DNA from: a virus
DNA length: 27,916 nucleotides
IMG/VR virus record: IMGVR_UViG_3300013093_000209
Location: 1-27,916 of that record
Direction: 5' to 3' (one strand)
The position numbers and the translations under genes were made by a program. A model generated the notes under the pieces. That model was not told the DNA's origin, did no database searches, and saw only the letters and a list, made by a program, of their open reading frames with translations. Below are positions 1 to 7,172 of the stretch, piece after piece (within the stretch, counting starts at the first letter, position 1; every line of letters begins with the position of its first letter).

Positions 1-43
1 TAAAATGAAAGTCTTTGTCGAAGAATATAGAACCAGCGATCAT
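1..43 (-). CDS. Partial gene downstream of Panacea antitoxin; putative toxin partner
   Basis: The first 14 codons of a leftward gene are present (MIAGSIFFDKDFHF), and the rest is cut by the window edge. Its ATG overlaps the stop of the upstream Panacea-domain gene in an ATGA arrangement, which implies translational coupling. Panacea (SocA/DUF4065) antitoxins are known to be paired with diverse small toxins, so this position makes it the likely toxin. Identity is inferred from context only; the visible residues are too few for family assignment. Confidence 0.5.
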   Translation of the reverse strand, partial: MIAGSIFFDKDFHF

Positions 44-600
44 TGAATCGCCTCTATTAACTCCTCACGCTCTTGAATTATTTTTAACATTTCTTCACGT
101 TCATTTATTTGAAGCGCGTACTCATAAGGTATTTCTGATCTGGGTGAGGATTGTTGGTTAAAAACCTTATCCCAAGGCATATTTTCTAAATGAGTAGCCT
201 CTATCATATCGTCAGCCTTTGCTTCTCGATATTCCTTAGCTAAATCCGCTAGTAATTTCAACTCTCGTTTTGAAAATAATTCACTTGAGAACTTAATGTT
301 GGGTGTCAGTGATAGCATTGGGCGACCAACGCCATTATAAGTAGCTATTTCAGAAAGGCTAATTGCATTGGCAAAGTCGGGCTCTGGTGACTCTAATTCA
401 TCAAACAAAGCAGTAGGAACTGGCCCCATTTTCCAAGCACTATATTTTAGACCTGTCACAGCTCTACCTGTTATTTTATAATGCTCAAAATCAAGGAAAT
501 ATAAAAGTTTAAATAACTTAATCTTGCCACAAAACCTAGTATTCTCAGCAAAGTAGATGACAGCTTGTATAAGCTTTTCGCGTTCGTGAGTTATTAACAT
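40..600 (-). CDS. Panacea-domain (SocA/DUF4065-like) antitoxin
   Basis: A 186-residue protein with the features of the Panacea/SocA-like domain: an N-terminal helix, then IKLFKLLYFLDFEHYKITGR at about residues 27-46, then the conserved W-x-x-GPVP segment near residues 56-62. Panacea domains neutralise unrelated toxins in hyperpromiscuous toxin-antitoxin systems and recur in prophages. A separate promoter lies upstream and a coupled second gene follows at the window edge, as in a two-gene addiction operon. The C-terminal tail is Glu-rich and helical. The family call is fairly firm; the antitoxin role is inferred. Confidence 0.75.
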   Translation of the reverse strand: MLITHEREKLIQAVIYFAENTRFCGKIKLFKLLYFLDFEHYKITGRAVTGLKYSAWKMGPVPTALFDELESPEPDFANAISLSEIATYNGVGRPMLSLTPNIKFSSELFSKRELKLLADLAKEYREAKADDMIEATHLENMPWDKVFNQQSSPRSEIPYEYALQINEREEMLKIIQEREELIEAIQ

Positions 601-632
601 TTTTAAATTTTCCAGATATTTTATATAGCGCT

Positions 633-661
633 AATGTAGACGCTAGGGTTTGGGTTGTCAA
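633..661 (-). promoter_or_regulatory. Promoter and inverted-repeat operator of the Panacea operon
   Basis: On the minus strand a perfect -35 TTGACA (656-661) is followed after 17 bp by TACATT (633-638). An inverted repeat TAGCG-N10-CGCTA (626-645) straddles the -10, as expected for an autoregulatory operator. A GGA Shine-Dalgarno site precedes the ATG at 600. The -35 touches the end of the AlpA gene, so the cassette carries its own promoter rather than relying on the early phage operon. Confidence 0.6.
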
Positions 662-895
662 TTAAACCGCTAACCTTTTACGACCACGCTTTACCGGCTG
701 AATAGGTTCTAAGACTTGCTCAGCACATAGGTTTTCTTCCCAGGTATTAATATCCCTTACACGCCAACGGACAAGCCCATTAATTTTTACCGGTCTTGGA
801 AATGTTCCGGCAAGTACCATTCTATCAATGGTTGATTCGCTAATGCCTGTCGCAAAGGCTACTTCATCTTTTGTGAGTAATATTTTAATGGTCAT
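662..895 (-). CDS. AlpA/MerR-fold phage regulator, putative excisionase
   Basis: A 77-residue protein with the AlpA signature: a helix-turn-helix near residues 9-31 (TKDEVAFATGISESTIDRM), then F-P-R-P-V-K-I and the wing residues VRWRVRDINTWEE. The C-terminus is basic (KRGRKR). AlpA-like proteins activate or act as excisionases beside the integrase of prophages. This one is the last gene of the leftward early operon, which suggests that an integrase gene and attachment site lie to the left of the window. Its ATG overlaps the stop of the upstream 34-codon ORF. Confidence 0.8.
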   Translation of the reverse strand: MTIKILLTKDEVAFATGISESTIDRMVLAGTFPRPVKINGLVRWRVRDINTWEENLCAEQVLEPIQPVKRGRKRLAV

Positions 896-996
896 TTTCC
901 CTCTTTCTTTTTCTTACCGAATATCTGATCCCAGTTATCTTGGTATTTCTTCTCGTCTGTGGGTCTGCGTTTAGAGCCCTTGCCGCCGTTATTCAT
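892..996 (-). CDS. 34-residue basic phage peptide
   Basis: A short ORF beginning MNNGGKGSKRRPTDEKKYQD and ending in a Lys-rich tail. It has a GGGGTG ribosome site and is coupled at both ends: its ATG overlaps the stop of the preceding peptide (TGATG) and its stop overlaps the AlpA start (ATGA). Gly/Lys/Arg-rich small proteins of this look occur in early operons of many phages, and their function is unknown. Coupling and composition support a real gene. Confidence 0.6.
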   Translation of the reverse strand: MNNGGKGSKRRPTDEKKYQDNWDQIFGKKKKEGK

Positions 997-1082
997 CAAA
1001 GCACCCCAGATGCAAGCAACACGATCAAAAACGCATCGCCCAGCAAAACTAACGCAAGCGTTAGCCAGTTAGCCTTACTCAT
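996..1082 (-). CDS. 28-residue single-span membrane peptide
   Basis: The ORF starts MSKANWLTLALVLLGDAFLI and is almost wholly one hydrophobic helix. It begins at a TGATG overlap with the upstream gene and ends in a TGATG overlap with the downstream one, so it sits in an unbroken chain of coupled starts. Function unknown. It is too short for homology to help, and the call rests on context. Confidence 0.5.
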   Translation of the reverse strand: MSKANWLTLALVLLGDAFLIVLLASGVL

Positions 1083-1423
1083 CACCAATCACCGACTAAC
1101 CGAACTGTAACCGTCTTTGGTTTAGGCCTGCCGATCTTCGATTCAATTCTCCTGAATGCCTTTCTTTTATTTTGTATAGAAATTTGGTCATACTTTCCGG
1201 TTAAGAATCCAAAGTAATCGGGTTTTGTATATTTGCCATTTAGCCACTCAAGTACTCTCGCTTTGTTATAAACATTTTTCTTATTTACCTTTTGTTTCAA
1301 GGGCTCAGGAAAGCCTTCAAGATGCCCACGACTTTGCAAGTTATTGAAGTAACTCCAATGGTTTGTTGTAGTTACCCCCATCAATTCTAAGACTTCTTGT
1401 TGTGTGATAATTTCATCTTCCAT
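1082..1423 (-). CDS. Putative DNA-binding protein of the early operon
   Basis: A 113-residue protein. The ATG at 1423 is chosen over an upstream start because GAGGGG precedes it and the longer form would run into the SSB gene. Residues about 5-60 (TQQEVLELMGV..., then a W-x-x-F helix and a K-x-V-x-x-W-L ending) resemble a winged helix-turn-helix of the excisionase/AlpA type. The C-terminus is basic and ends in RPKPKTVTVRLVGDW. It lies between SSB and the AlpA-like gene. The role could be regulation or recombination directionality; the exact family is not recognised. Confidence 0.55.
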   Translation of the reverse strand: MEDEIITQQEVLELMGVTTTNHWSYFNNLQSRGHLEGFPEPLKQKVNKKNVYNKARVLEWLNGKYTKPDYFGFLTGKYDQISIQNKRKAFRRIESKIGRPKPKTVTVRLVGDW

Positions 1424-1436
1424 TATCTTTGCCCCT

Positions 1437-1886
1437 CTAAAATGGTATTGAGTCGTCAAAATCATCAACATAAGGTGCACCATTAGCGGGTGGTTGATGT
1501 GCTGGTTTTGCTTGATCGTTGCTTGATTGGGGCTGTCTTCTTGGTTCGTTATCCCCGTCTTTTTTACTGTCTAGCATGACCATATTGGATACTAAGATAC
1601 GAGTGGCATAGTGCTTAACGCCGTCTTTTTCCCATTGTTGGTAGTCGATCTCACCCTCTACTGATAACTTGGAACCTTTAGTGACATACTGCTCAACCAC
1701 ATCAGCTAGACCGCGATTAAATACTAAGTTATGCCATTGCGTTTTCTCTTTCTTTTCGCCGGACTGTTTATCTTTCCAACGTCTTGATGTGGCTAGAGAA
1801 ACGGTAGCTACCTTATCCCCAGAAGGGAAGAAGCGAACTTCTGGATCTTGGCCACATGAGCCAATTAAAATAGTTTTGCTATACAT
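1437..1886 (-). CDS. ssb: Single-stranded DNA-binding protein
   Basis: A 149-residue protein with a standard bacterial/phage SSB OB-fold over residues 1-105 (ILIGSCGQDPEVR start, WHNLVFNRGLADVVEQYVTKGS core, then VEGEIDYQQW). A Gln/Pro-rich linker follows. The C-terminal acidic tip ends DDFDDSIPF, the protein-interaction motif that recruits recombination and repair partners. It is encoded just downstream of recT, and the pair would coat and anneal single strands during phage recombination. Confidence 0.95.
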   Translation of the reverse strand: MYSKTILIGSCGQDPEVRFFPSGDKVATVSLATSRRWKDKQSGEKKEKTQWHNLVFNRGLADVVEQYVTKGSKLSVEGEIDYQQWEKDGVKHYATRILVSNMVMLDSKKDGDNEPRRQPQSSNDQAKPAHQPPANGAPYVDDFDDSIPF

Positions 1887-1895
1887 TAATTTTCC

Positions 1896-3041
1896 TTAAC
1901 GGTAACTATCAAACATATTGTCAATTAAATCGCTCAGATCAATTTGGTATTCATCAGGCATGTCTTTTAATAGATCAGAGAGCTGTTTAGCGTTTTCGCA
2001 AGCCACAATCTTGTCTTTCCACGACAAGTCTTTTTCTTGCGCTTTTGGCTCAACAACGACGGTTAACTCACTTTGTCTTTTCAGCCAGGCACTCTTAGCG
2101 GCTTTTTGATCTTTAGCGTTTAAACTGCCAATAACAATTTCATTTAACGCGTCTATTGATGTGGCGTTAGATATCAGCTCTAATGCGTCCCCAAGGGTAT
2201 AAGTGCTTTCATACGCAGTCGTGGCATTATTTGTAACAGCGGTTGACTCAATAACTAAACCATTTTCGGCAGACGCTTTATAGTCCACTTTAACGCCTTG
2301 ATCCGCTTTGTCATCGGCGGCAATAGCTTGCGCGGCTCTGGCATCACCAATAGGCAAAGTCTTGGCTAATTTCTTAATGGCTTTAGCTTGTGCCATTTCC
2401 GCATACCATTCGTACCAAATACCGGTGGGACCACCTTTTTCAAAGCTTTCTTTTTCACCGGCTTTTGGATATTTGGGTGGAAACTTTTGATTCGGTGAAG
2501 TAAGCCTTAGTTTTTCAATAACACTTTTGTTTACAAATAATGAATATTCGTCTTTCGTTTCCGCGTTTCGAGACACTACGTAAACACCTCTTAGGTTATT
2601 AAATACCCAGTCTTTGTCGCCTTCGTCTCTAGCGTCGATATTGGGCACAAAATTAATGCGATTGTCCCAACCATCAAATTCCATTGAAAATTCATCAACG
2701 ATATAAACAGGAAAGGCTTTAACTAACCAACCGGCACGGTATAACAGTTGGATAAAGCCTTTGTAACCAATCTGTAGTTGAACAGAATCTTTGTAAGGCA
2801 CCAAGTAGCAATGACCTATATTGCTATCAATGTTCAAATCTGACATGGCTACGCCGATCAATGCTTGAACGATTGAATCTGATGAACAGTTGTTTAATAC
2901 CGGATTGCTTGCGACAACAAGTGACGCAGCCATAAAGCGTTTTGCTTTTGCTTCATCTTGTAATAACGACGTAATCTGACGTTGTGACGCTAATAAAAGC
3001 GGCTTTAATTCGGCTTGTTTTGCTATTTGTTGTGATGACAT
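1896..3041 (-). CDS. recT: RecT-family single-strand annealing protein
   Basis: A 381-residue RecT-type protein. The core over roughly residues 40-245 contains the family hallmarks IGHCYLVPYKD, LQIGYKGFIQLLYRAG and the region ending MAQAKAIKKLAKTLP. RecT pairs complementary single strands exposed by a 5'-3' exonuclease. The RecE-like nuclease gene lies directly upstream and ssb directly downstream, giving a complete phage annealing set. The C-terminal about 120 residues are variable and probably mediate partner contacts. The start at 3041 has GAGGG just upstream. Confidence 0.93.
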   Translation of the reverse strand: MSSQQIAKQAELKPLLLASQRQITSLLQDEAKAKRFMAASLVVASNPVLNNCSSDSIVQALIGVAMSDLNIDSNIGHCYLVPYKDSVQLQIGYKGFIQLLYRAGWLVKAFPVYIVDEFSMEFDGWDNRINFVPNIDARDEGDKDWVFNNLRGVYVVSRNAETKDEYSLFVNKSVIEKLRLTSPNQKFPPKYPKAGEKESFEKGGPTGIWYEWYAEMAQAKAIKKLAKTLPIGDARAAQAIAADDKADQGVKVDYKASAENGLVIESTAVTNNATTAYESTYTLGDALELISNATSIDALNEIVIGSLNAKDQKAAKSAWLKRQSELTVVVEPKAQEKDLSWKDKIVACENAKQLSDLLKDMPDEYQIDLSDLIDNMFDSYR

Positions 3042-3053
3042 GATTACTCCCTC

Positions 3054-3950
3054 TTATAATCTGTAAATTCTTTTGCTATCGTCAATTTCAACAATAGGAT
3101 TGTCGCCATTGGTTTTTAAATAAAACCGTCTTGAATCGAGTAGGTCGTTAACTTCTGCTTCCGCTTCTTCTATCCATTCAGGGGCTATTTGAATTACCCT
3201 CACCATGTGTCCGGGGCCTGTATTGCAGAATATTAAATAACTGTGTCTTACCGGCTTACCCAACTTGCGTCTAATAATGTTTCTAAACGCGGCTGACCAA
3301 TGGTATTTAAGTTTTTTAATGTGGGCTTCTAACGTAGCATTACTAAACTCTTTATTACCCAATGTGATTGATTTTAGGTCGTAATCATCGCCGACATCTT
3401 CAAGATCAATATCAAGTCTGCACTTGCAAATAATCCCATCGATATCGACAAAAAGACTGCGCTCTTTGATGCCGGCTTCAATAATATCACCACAAATTGC
3501 ACTAACATTTATGGCCATGCGCTCAGCTTTTTTAAACTCTTCTGCTTCAACAACGATCTTGTCTGCATTAGCTTCTTTCCAATCTTTTTTAGCTTGAATC
3601 ATGCTTACGCCGGATTCAGCTTTAGGTGCAAATTTTTCAGGCATCACAACATAACGATCCATGATGCTATTAGGTTCTAAAACAAAAGTATGTAGCAACG
3701 TGCCAAATGCTAAAGCGGGTGTATCACCTAGATTGAACAAACTCTTATGATCCAAGTGTCTATTAGACTCCGCTAATAAACTTAGATTTGAGCCTGAAAT
3801 ACCTGCCAAACGGTGGTAATCATCATTTAATAAATCCACACCGCTTGCACCTTGATCTAAGCAATAATTAATATCAATCAATAAAGGTTGATCATCTTTT
3901 TTATGACTAGGGGCAGGGGCTACTGAGTCAAGATCCCATTCAGTAAACAT
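3054..3950 (-). CDS. RecE/exonuclease VIII-like PD-(D/E)XK nuclease
   Basis: A 298-residue protein resembling the nuclease domain of RecE-type enzymes. It has an N-terminal YHRLAGISGSNLSLL segment, the conserved ALAFGTLLHTFVLEP helix near residue 80, and a PD-(D/E)XK core. In that core CKCRLDIDLE carries a candidate metal-binding Asp and YDLKSI the Lys of the motif. The expected role is processive 5'-3' resection of double-stranded ends to provide substrate for RecT, which is encoded next. The stop and the next start are separated by only a few bases. Confidence 0.85.
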   Translation of the reverse strand: MFTEWDLDSVAPAPSHKKDDQPLLIDINYCLDQGASGVDLLNDDYHRLAGISGSNLSLLAESNRHLDHKSLFNLGDTPALAFGTLLHTFVLEPNSIMDRYVVMPEKFAPKAESGVSMIQAKKDWKEANADKIVVEAEEFKKAERMAINVSAICGDIIEAGIKERSLFVDIDGIICKCRLDIDLEDVGDDYDLKSITLGNKEFSNATLEAHIKKLKYHWSAAFRNIIRRKLGKPVRHSYLIFCNTGPGHMVRVIQIAPEWIEEAEAEVNDLLDSRRFYLKTNGDNPIVEIDDSKRIYRL

Positions 3951-3951
3951 G

Positions 3952-5157
3952 CTAAACCCCCTTACAAGTCGTTAAGATAGCTTTTAGATCATCACTCAAT
4001 TTAGATTTGAAATGATTCTCTACCGCTTCGATACTGATACTTTCACGCACCGATACTTGAAATGTGGCGGTTATCGTGACTAACTTTTTATTGTTAGCAG
4101 ATAACACTTTTAATTCCTCTGCTTTGGCTTCTAACTCTTTTGCTTGAGTAAGTAATTTTTCGGCGGCGGCTATTTCTTTTGCGCGATCTGAATTACGGTC
4201 TGCGTATTCTGCACACTGTTTTATTTCCCTTGCTTTAGCCCTTAACTCTTCCGGCGTGAGTTCTACTTGTTTAACAATCACAGGTTCTGCTTTTGGCGTT
4301 TCTTGAGCAATTTTGGCCTGTTCTTCTAATCGTATGCGTTCACGTTCTTGCGCTAAAGCTTCGTCAATCTTAGCTTGCTCTTTTTTCTTTAGATCAGCCT
4401 CGATGCGCATTTCCATTTCAACACGACGCGCTATTTCTGCAGTGACTAATGCTTCAAGTTTTTCTTCAAATGTTTGTTCGTCTGCCCAAAAAACCTCACC
4501 AAAGTGAACCTTACCTAAAGGTGGGTTAATATCGGCACGTAAACAACGGTTTTCAATTGTTAAGATGCGATTGTCGTGCAGCTGCTGCTTGGCTAAATCT
4601 GTTAATACAAAAGATCTTAGCTCTGAGTATGCTTTAGACGTTAATTTACCGCTAGGCGTTAATGTGCCTGTTAATTTAACTAATGGCTCAACGTCATAAT
4701 CAGTCAAAAATTCAGGTCTAATCTCTTTGCACTGCTCAATTACTAGCGCCAACTCTTCTTTTAAAGTGGCTCTTATGCCTTTTAAAATATTAGCTTCATG
4801 TTCTTCAAATCTAGCTAAAATATTGTCAGCTTCTTGCTCTAAAAGTTTTGTTTTACCGGTGATGTCATCACGCCAGAATTTAATTTTCTCGGTTAATGAT
4901 CTAAACACTTCCAATGACCAGGCATTACGGTTCTTTGCAAATTTACGGATTAAAGCGGCGTCTGATTTAGCTAATTTACGGCCTTCTTCATTTATAGGGT
5001 GTACCAGGCTTTTAGCATGCTCAATCGCGGTATCAATTTCAGCCTGATACTTTTCGGTGTTCTTATAAAAGTCCGCAGGTACTTCGTCGCTAATGACCAA
5101 TATCTCAGCAAGTGACTTGGTTTCTATTACTTCATTTTCTTTTAATACAGCGCTCAT
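3952..5157 (-). CDS. Coiled-coil phage protein of the recombination operon
   Basis: A 401-residue, Glu/Lys/Ala-rich protein. Residues about 35-150 are helical, and about 225-340 look like a long coiled coil dense in Ala, Glu, Lys and Arg. A smaller beta-rich C-terminal domain follows (LVTITATFQVSVRESISIEAVENHF). It is encoded immediately before the RecE-like nuclease with nearly no gap. Similar large coiled-coil proteins of unknown role often precede recE/recT in phages, so a recombination accessory role is likely but unproven. Confidence 0.7.
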   Translation of the reverse strand: MSAVLKENEVIETKSLAEILVISDEVPADFYKNTEKYQAEIDTAIEHAKSLVHPINEEGRKLAKSDAALIRKFAKNRNAWSLEVFRSLTEKIKFWRDDITGKTKLLEQEADNILARFEEHEANILKGIRATLKEELALVIEQCKEIRPEFLTDYDVEPLVKLTGTLTPSGKLTSKAYSELRSFVLTDLAKQQLHDNRILTIENRCLRADINPPLGKVHFGEVFWADEQTFEEKLEALVTAEIARRVEMEMRIEADLKKKEQAKIDEALAQERERIRLEEQAKIAQETPKAEPVIVKQVELTPEELRAKAREIKQCAEYADRNSDRAKEIAAAEKLLTQAKELEAKAEELKVLSANNKKLVTITATFQVSVRESISIEAVENHFKSKLSDDLKAILTTCKGV

Positions 5158-5378
5158 TATTCCACCCCGTATTCGTCAATAGTTGCGTGATACTGCTCAA
5201 TAAAACTAGCCATATCAGGGCTGATCATTAAGTCTTCTTGCGCAGCTGCAGGGCTGTATTCGAGCGCTAAAACTATAATTAAAAGGCACATTAAAACAAA
5301 TGTGGCCAATTTACCGATAACATCTTGTCTTTGTTCTTTATGAAGATGAGTCTTCAAATCCTTCATGATTAAGTTCAT
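5157..5378 (-). CDS. Small single-span membrane protein, first gene of leftward operon
   Basis: A 73-residue protein. The ATG at 5378 is preferred because GGAG stands 6-9 bases upstream. A basic N-terminal arm (residues 1-23) is followed by one transmembrane helix (FVLMCLLIIVLALEYS) and an acidic tail ending EYGVE. Its stop overlaps the start of the coiled-coil gene. It is the promoter-proximal gene of the early operon, just downstream of a perfect palindrome. Function unknown; it may alter the host envelope or exclude superinfection. Confidence 0.6.
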   Translation of the reverse strand: MNLIMKDLKTHLHKEQRQDVIGKLATFVLMCLLIIVLALEYSPAAAQEDLMISPDMASFIEQYHATIDEYGVE

Positions 5379-5406
5379 GTTGTTCTCCAAAATTAGATTA
5401 TTGTTT

Positions 5407-5426
5407 TATAAATTGGCCAATTTATA
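5407..5426. promoter_or_regulatory. Perfect 20-bp palindrome, candidate leftward operator
   Basis: TATAAATTGGCCAATTTATA reads identically on both strands. It lies 29 bases before the first gene of the leftward operon, overlapping the expected promoter zone. A repressor (phage or host) binding here would control the recombination operon. The cI/cro intergenic repeats have a different sequence, so another regulator may be involved. Confidence 0.5.
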
Positions 5427-5661
5427 CGGCTAGACACTGAGCCATTAAAGGGAGTGCTAATGGGGTAAGCAGCTCAATGCCTATGCGTATAAATCCGGAC
5501 ACTTTCAGCCGATCCGGTTAGCTATTTTTGCGGCTGTTCATTAAAGTTACACTCAAACTGACTCGGCTCTTTTTAAGGTGGTCGAGGACACCTGCCGCAA
5601 AATCTTATTAATCCCTGAAAAAGACCCTGCCGAAACAGGGTTAAGTTCAGGAGTTCACATC

Positions 5662-5787
5662 ATGAGGATGTTCGGGCAGCAATGTTTTGCTGTTGGGGAT
5701 AGTTTAGCAAACTTAACCATTAAGTCAAGCAAACTTTACTTTTTTTTAAGCAGGCACAAAAAAACTGCTAAAATGCAGGCGTCTTAA
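5662..5787 (+). CDS. Possible 41-residue phage peptide
   Basis: ATG at 5662 is preceded by CAGGAG at 7-base spacing. The product starts MRMFGQQCFAVGDSLANLTI and ends with the basic stretch FFLSRHKKTAKMQAS. Part of the ORF coincides with the 27-nt direct repeat, and the second copy (6338-6364) can also be read as FFLSRHKKTA. It may be a leader peptide or a small phage protein. The good ribosome site is the only strong evidence. Confidence 0.4.
   Translation: MRMFGQQCFAVGDSLANLTIKSSKLYFFLSRHKKTAKMQAS
5739..5765 (+). repeat. 27-nt direct repeat, copy 1
   Basis: The sequence is C, eight T, AAGCAGGCAC, seven A and C, identical to 6338-6364. On the minus strand it follows a CTGC/GCAG hairpin (5765-5778), so it reads as a hairpin followed by a T tract. 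The homopolymer runs inflate the match; the specific core is 10 nt. Confidence 0.7.
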
Positions 5788-5807
5788 TATATTTAAGGCA
5801 AAAAAAA

Positions 5808-5840
5808 TCCCTGCACTGATTAGCTCAATGCAGGGACTCT
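5808..5840 (-). terminator. Leftward rho-independent terminator
   Basis: TCCCTGCA and TGCAGGGA form an 8-bp stem. Read on the minus strand it is followed by ATTTTTTTT. It lies directly after the stop of the 32-codon leftward ORF at 5841-5939. A second weaker leftward hairpin with a T tract follows at 5758-5778. Confidence 0.7.
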
Positions 5841-5939
5841 TTAAAATAGCTTGTAAATTTCTATAATCGTCTTAACCAAATTAGATAAAGTGGTTAATGC
5901 GCTTATGATTTCTACAAACTTTTTTATCGTTATCTTCAT
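5841..5939 (-). CDS. Possible 32-residue amphipathic peptide
   Basis: The ORF starts MKITIKKFVEIISALTTLSN and ends IIEIYKLF. It is one predicted amphipathic, lysine-rich helix with a terminator immediately after its stop. The ribosome site is weak (TGGG). Size and layout recall type I toxin or small regulatory peptide genes. Low confidence without expression or conservation data. Confidence 0.35.
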   Translation of the reverse strand: MKITIKKFVEIISALTTLSNLVKTIIEIYKLF

Positions 5940-5953
5940 GAGAAAACCCATAA

Positions 5954-6032
5954 AAATGCCGATGGCCACCGGCTAAACAAATAGCTGGTTAATTTATAGA
6001 GCGCTTTGCCAAGCGCTTTGATCTCGGCATTT
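5954..6032. ncRNA. Predicted three-way-junction RNA fold
   Basis: A closing helix AAATGCCGA (5954-5962) with TCGGCATTT (6024-6032) encloses two hairpins: CCGGCTA/TAGCTGG (5969-5988, one G-T pair) and AGCGCTT/AAGCGCT (6000-6017, TGCC loop). Read on the minus strand the closing helix ends in TTTTTA and lies just upstream of the 32-codon ORF. It may therefore be a leader or a short terminated RNA. The strand is not certain. Confidence 0.4.
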
Positions 6033-6195
6033 CTAGAATGGCGTTGATCATCAGCTATGATATAGCTCTATTTTATTACAAGGTTTGCGCTGTTATCGCG
6101 ACTCGACGCGGCATGTAATAAGTAGAATCTATATCGCACTTTTAGCGGTTACTAGCCGCAATCCCCGTGCTAGTTACACGGTGGAACTTTTAAAG

Positions 6196-6224
6196 AGCTG
6201 TCTAGCAATAGGCAGCTTTTTTTA
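6196..6224 (+). terminator. Rightward rho-independent terminator
   Basis: AGCTGTC/GGCAGCT forms a 7-bp stem with one G-T pair and an 8-nt loop, followed by a run of seven T. No clear rightward gene ends just before it, so it may terminate a short untranslated RNA from the hairpin-rich 6060-6190 segment. Confidence 0.6.
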
Positions 6225-6337
6225 TTTCAAAAAGACAGTTGTAGATGCTAGCTTTAGTCGATGGTAATAAATAAACTAGCTTAGGACAGAATAATGTGAA
6301 TTTTTTATTGTTAATTAGATTACCAGATTTTGTTTGT

Positions 6338-6364
6338 CTTTTTTTTAAGCAGGCACAAAAAAAC
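6338..6364 (+). repeat. 27-nt direct repeat, copy 2
   Basis: Identical to 5739-5765 and 599 bp away from it. It abuts the AACCGC/GCGGTT hairpin at 6362-6379, so on the minus strand it again gives a hairpin followed by a T tract and the same downstream bases. Confidence 0.7.
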
Positions 6365-6379
6365 CGCAGTTAAGCGGTT
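6362..6379 (-). terminator. Hairpin with leftward T tract
   Basis: AACCGC/GCGGTT, a 6-bp stem with a 6-nt loop. Read leftward it is followed by seven T; read rightward the tail is only moderately T-rich. It separates the hairpin-rich region from the gene starting at 6432. Confidence 0.5.
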
Positions 6380-6431
6380 ATATTTAATTTTTATTGGCAA
6401 GTAATTTATACTGATGTCTGGAGGCTTAGAT

Positions 6432-7172
6432 ATGTCAGATAAAATAAAAATAGTTTTAAATTACACAAAGCCAGTTGAGTTAACAGATATCTCGTTGTCT
6501 TTATCGGCTATAGGCTCAGAATTTCAATTATTTTCAGAACACTCTAAAAATGGTGTACCAGGATCAAAGCTTTATTTGCATAAAGTAGAGCAGGGTAGTT
6601 TGATTGCTGAATTGATAGCAATATCAGATCAGGCCTCAGTTTTTGTTGGTCAAGCGCAAGCTATTTCTGAATTTATAGGTAATTTTAAATGGCTAAAAGA
6701 GTTTTTATTAGGCGAGAGAAGCGACAAGCCAAAGATTGATAAGAAACAATTAGACAGGCTAGATGCTTTTTTAAATCCAGTTGCTAAAGATTCAGGTGCC
6801 CAATGGCAGATAAGTGGTAACGAAACTGTAAACATTACTATTAATTATCAACAAGCAAATGCCATGCAGAATGCAGCTGCGCGGGAAAGAGAATTATTAA
6901 AAGAGCCTATTTCAGGCTTGCAACAACAAGTTGCACTGACATTTCAGCAAACGCGTGACAATCCTAATACGGGTAATCGTGCAAAAGTTGAAAGTATTTA
7001 TCCTTTAGCTATAAAAGTAGTGTTTGATAATGATGATGTTCATCAGGAAATGCTATTAAATGATGAAAATCCATTGACTGGTGTGTATCTGGTCGATGTC
7101 AGAGTAGAAACCGTCAACAACAAACCCATTCTTTATAAGATCACTCGTTTTCATGAAAGTATTGAAGCGTGA
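6432..7172 (+). CDS. Unknown accessory protein
   Basis: A 246-residue protein starting MSDKIKIVLNY. The ATG at 6432 is used because GGAGG stands about 9 bases upstream; an ATG at 6414 in the same frame lies upstream of that ribosome site. Residues 1-60 look beta-rich. About 65-100 form a helix (ISDQASVFVGQAQAISEFIGNF), and a helix rich in Gln and Ala (about 130-165) precedes a beta-rich C-terminal domain ending in ILYKITRFHE. No catalytic motif or known family is recognised. It stands alone between terminators, as phage accessory (moron) genes often do. Confidence 0.75.
   Translation: MSDKIKIVLNYTKPVELTDISLSLSAIGSEFQLFSEHSKNGVPGSKLYLHKVEQGSLIAELIAISDQASVFVGQAQAISEFIGNFKWLKEFLLGERSDKPKIDKKQLDRLDAFLNPVAKDSGAQWQISGNETVNITINYQQANAMQNAAARERELLKEPISGLQQQVALTFQQTRDNPNTGNRAKVESIYPLAIKVVFDNDDVHQEMLLNDENPLTGVYLVDVRVETVNNKPILYKITRFHESIEA

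Larger units (their letters stand above)
5379..6431. other. Gene-poor, hairpin-rich control region
   Basis: A stretch of about 1 kb with no large convincing gene. It holds the leftward operator palindrome, a possible 41-codon ORF, a 27-nt direct repeat at both ends of its inner part, terminators reading left and right, a possible 32-codon leftward ORF and a three-way-junction fold. Further hairpins occur at 6136-6150 (GCGG/CCGC) and at about 6166-6181 (CCGTG/CACGG), just before the terminator at 6196. A short RNA ending there is possible. Listed separately where supported. Confidence 0.6.

Noticed and set aside
6060-6226. tRNA or tRNA-like gene
   Set aside because: Several stems occur, but there is no T-loop consensus, no acceptor pairing and no cloverleaf.
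6085-6267. 60-codon rightward ORF
   Set aside because: No ribosome site and the ORF runs through the rho-independent terminator at 6196.
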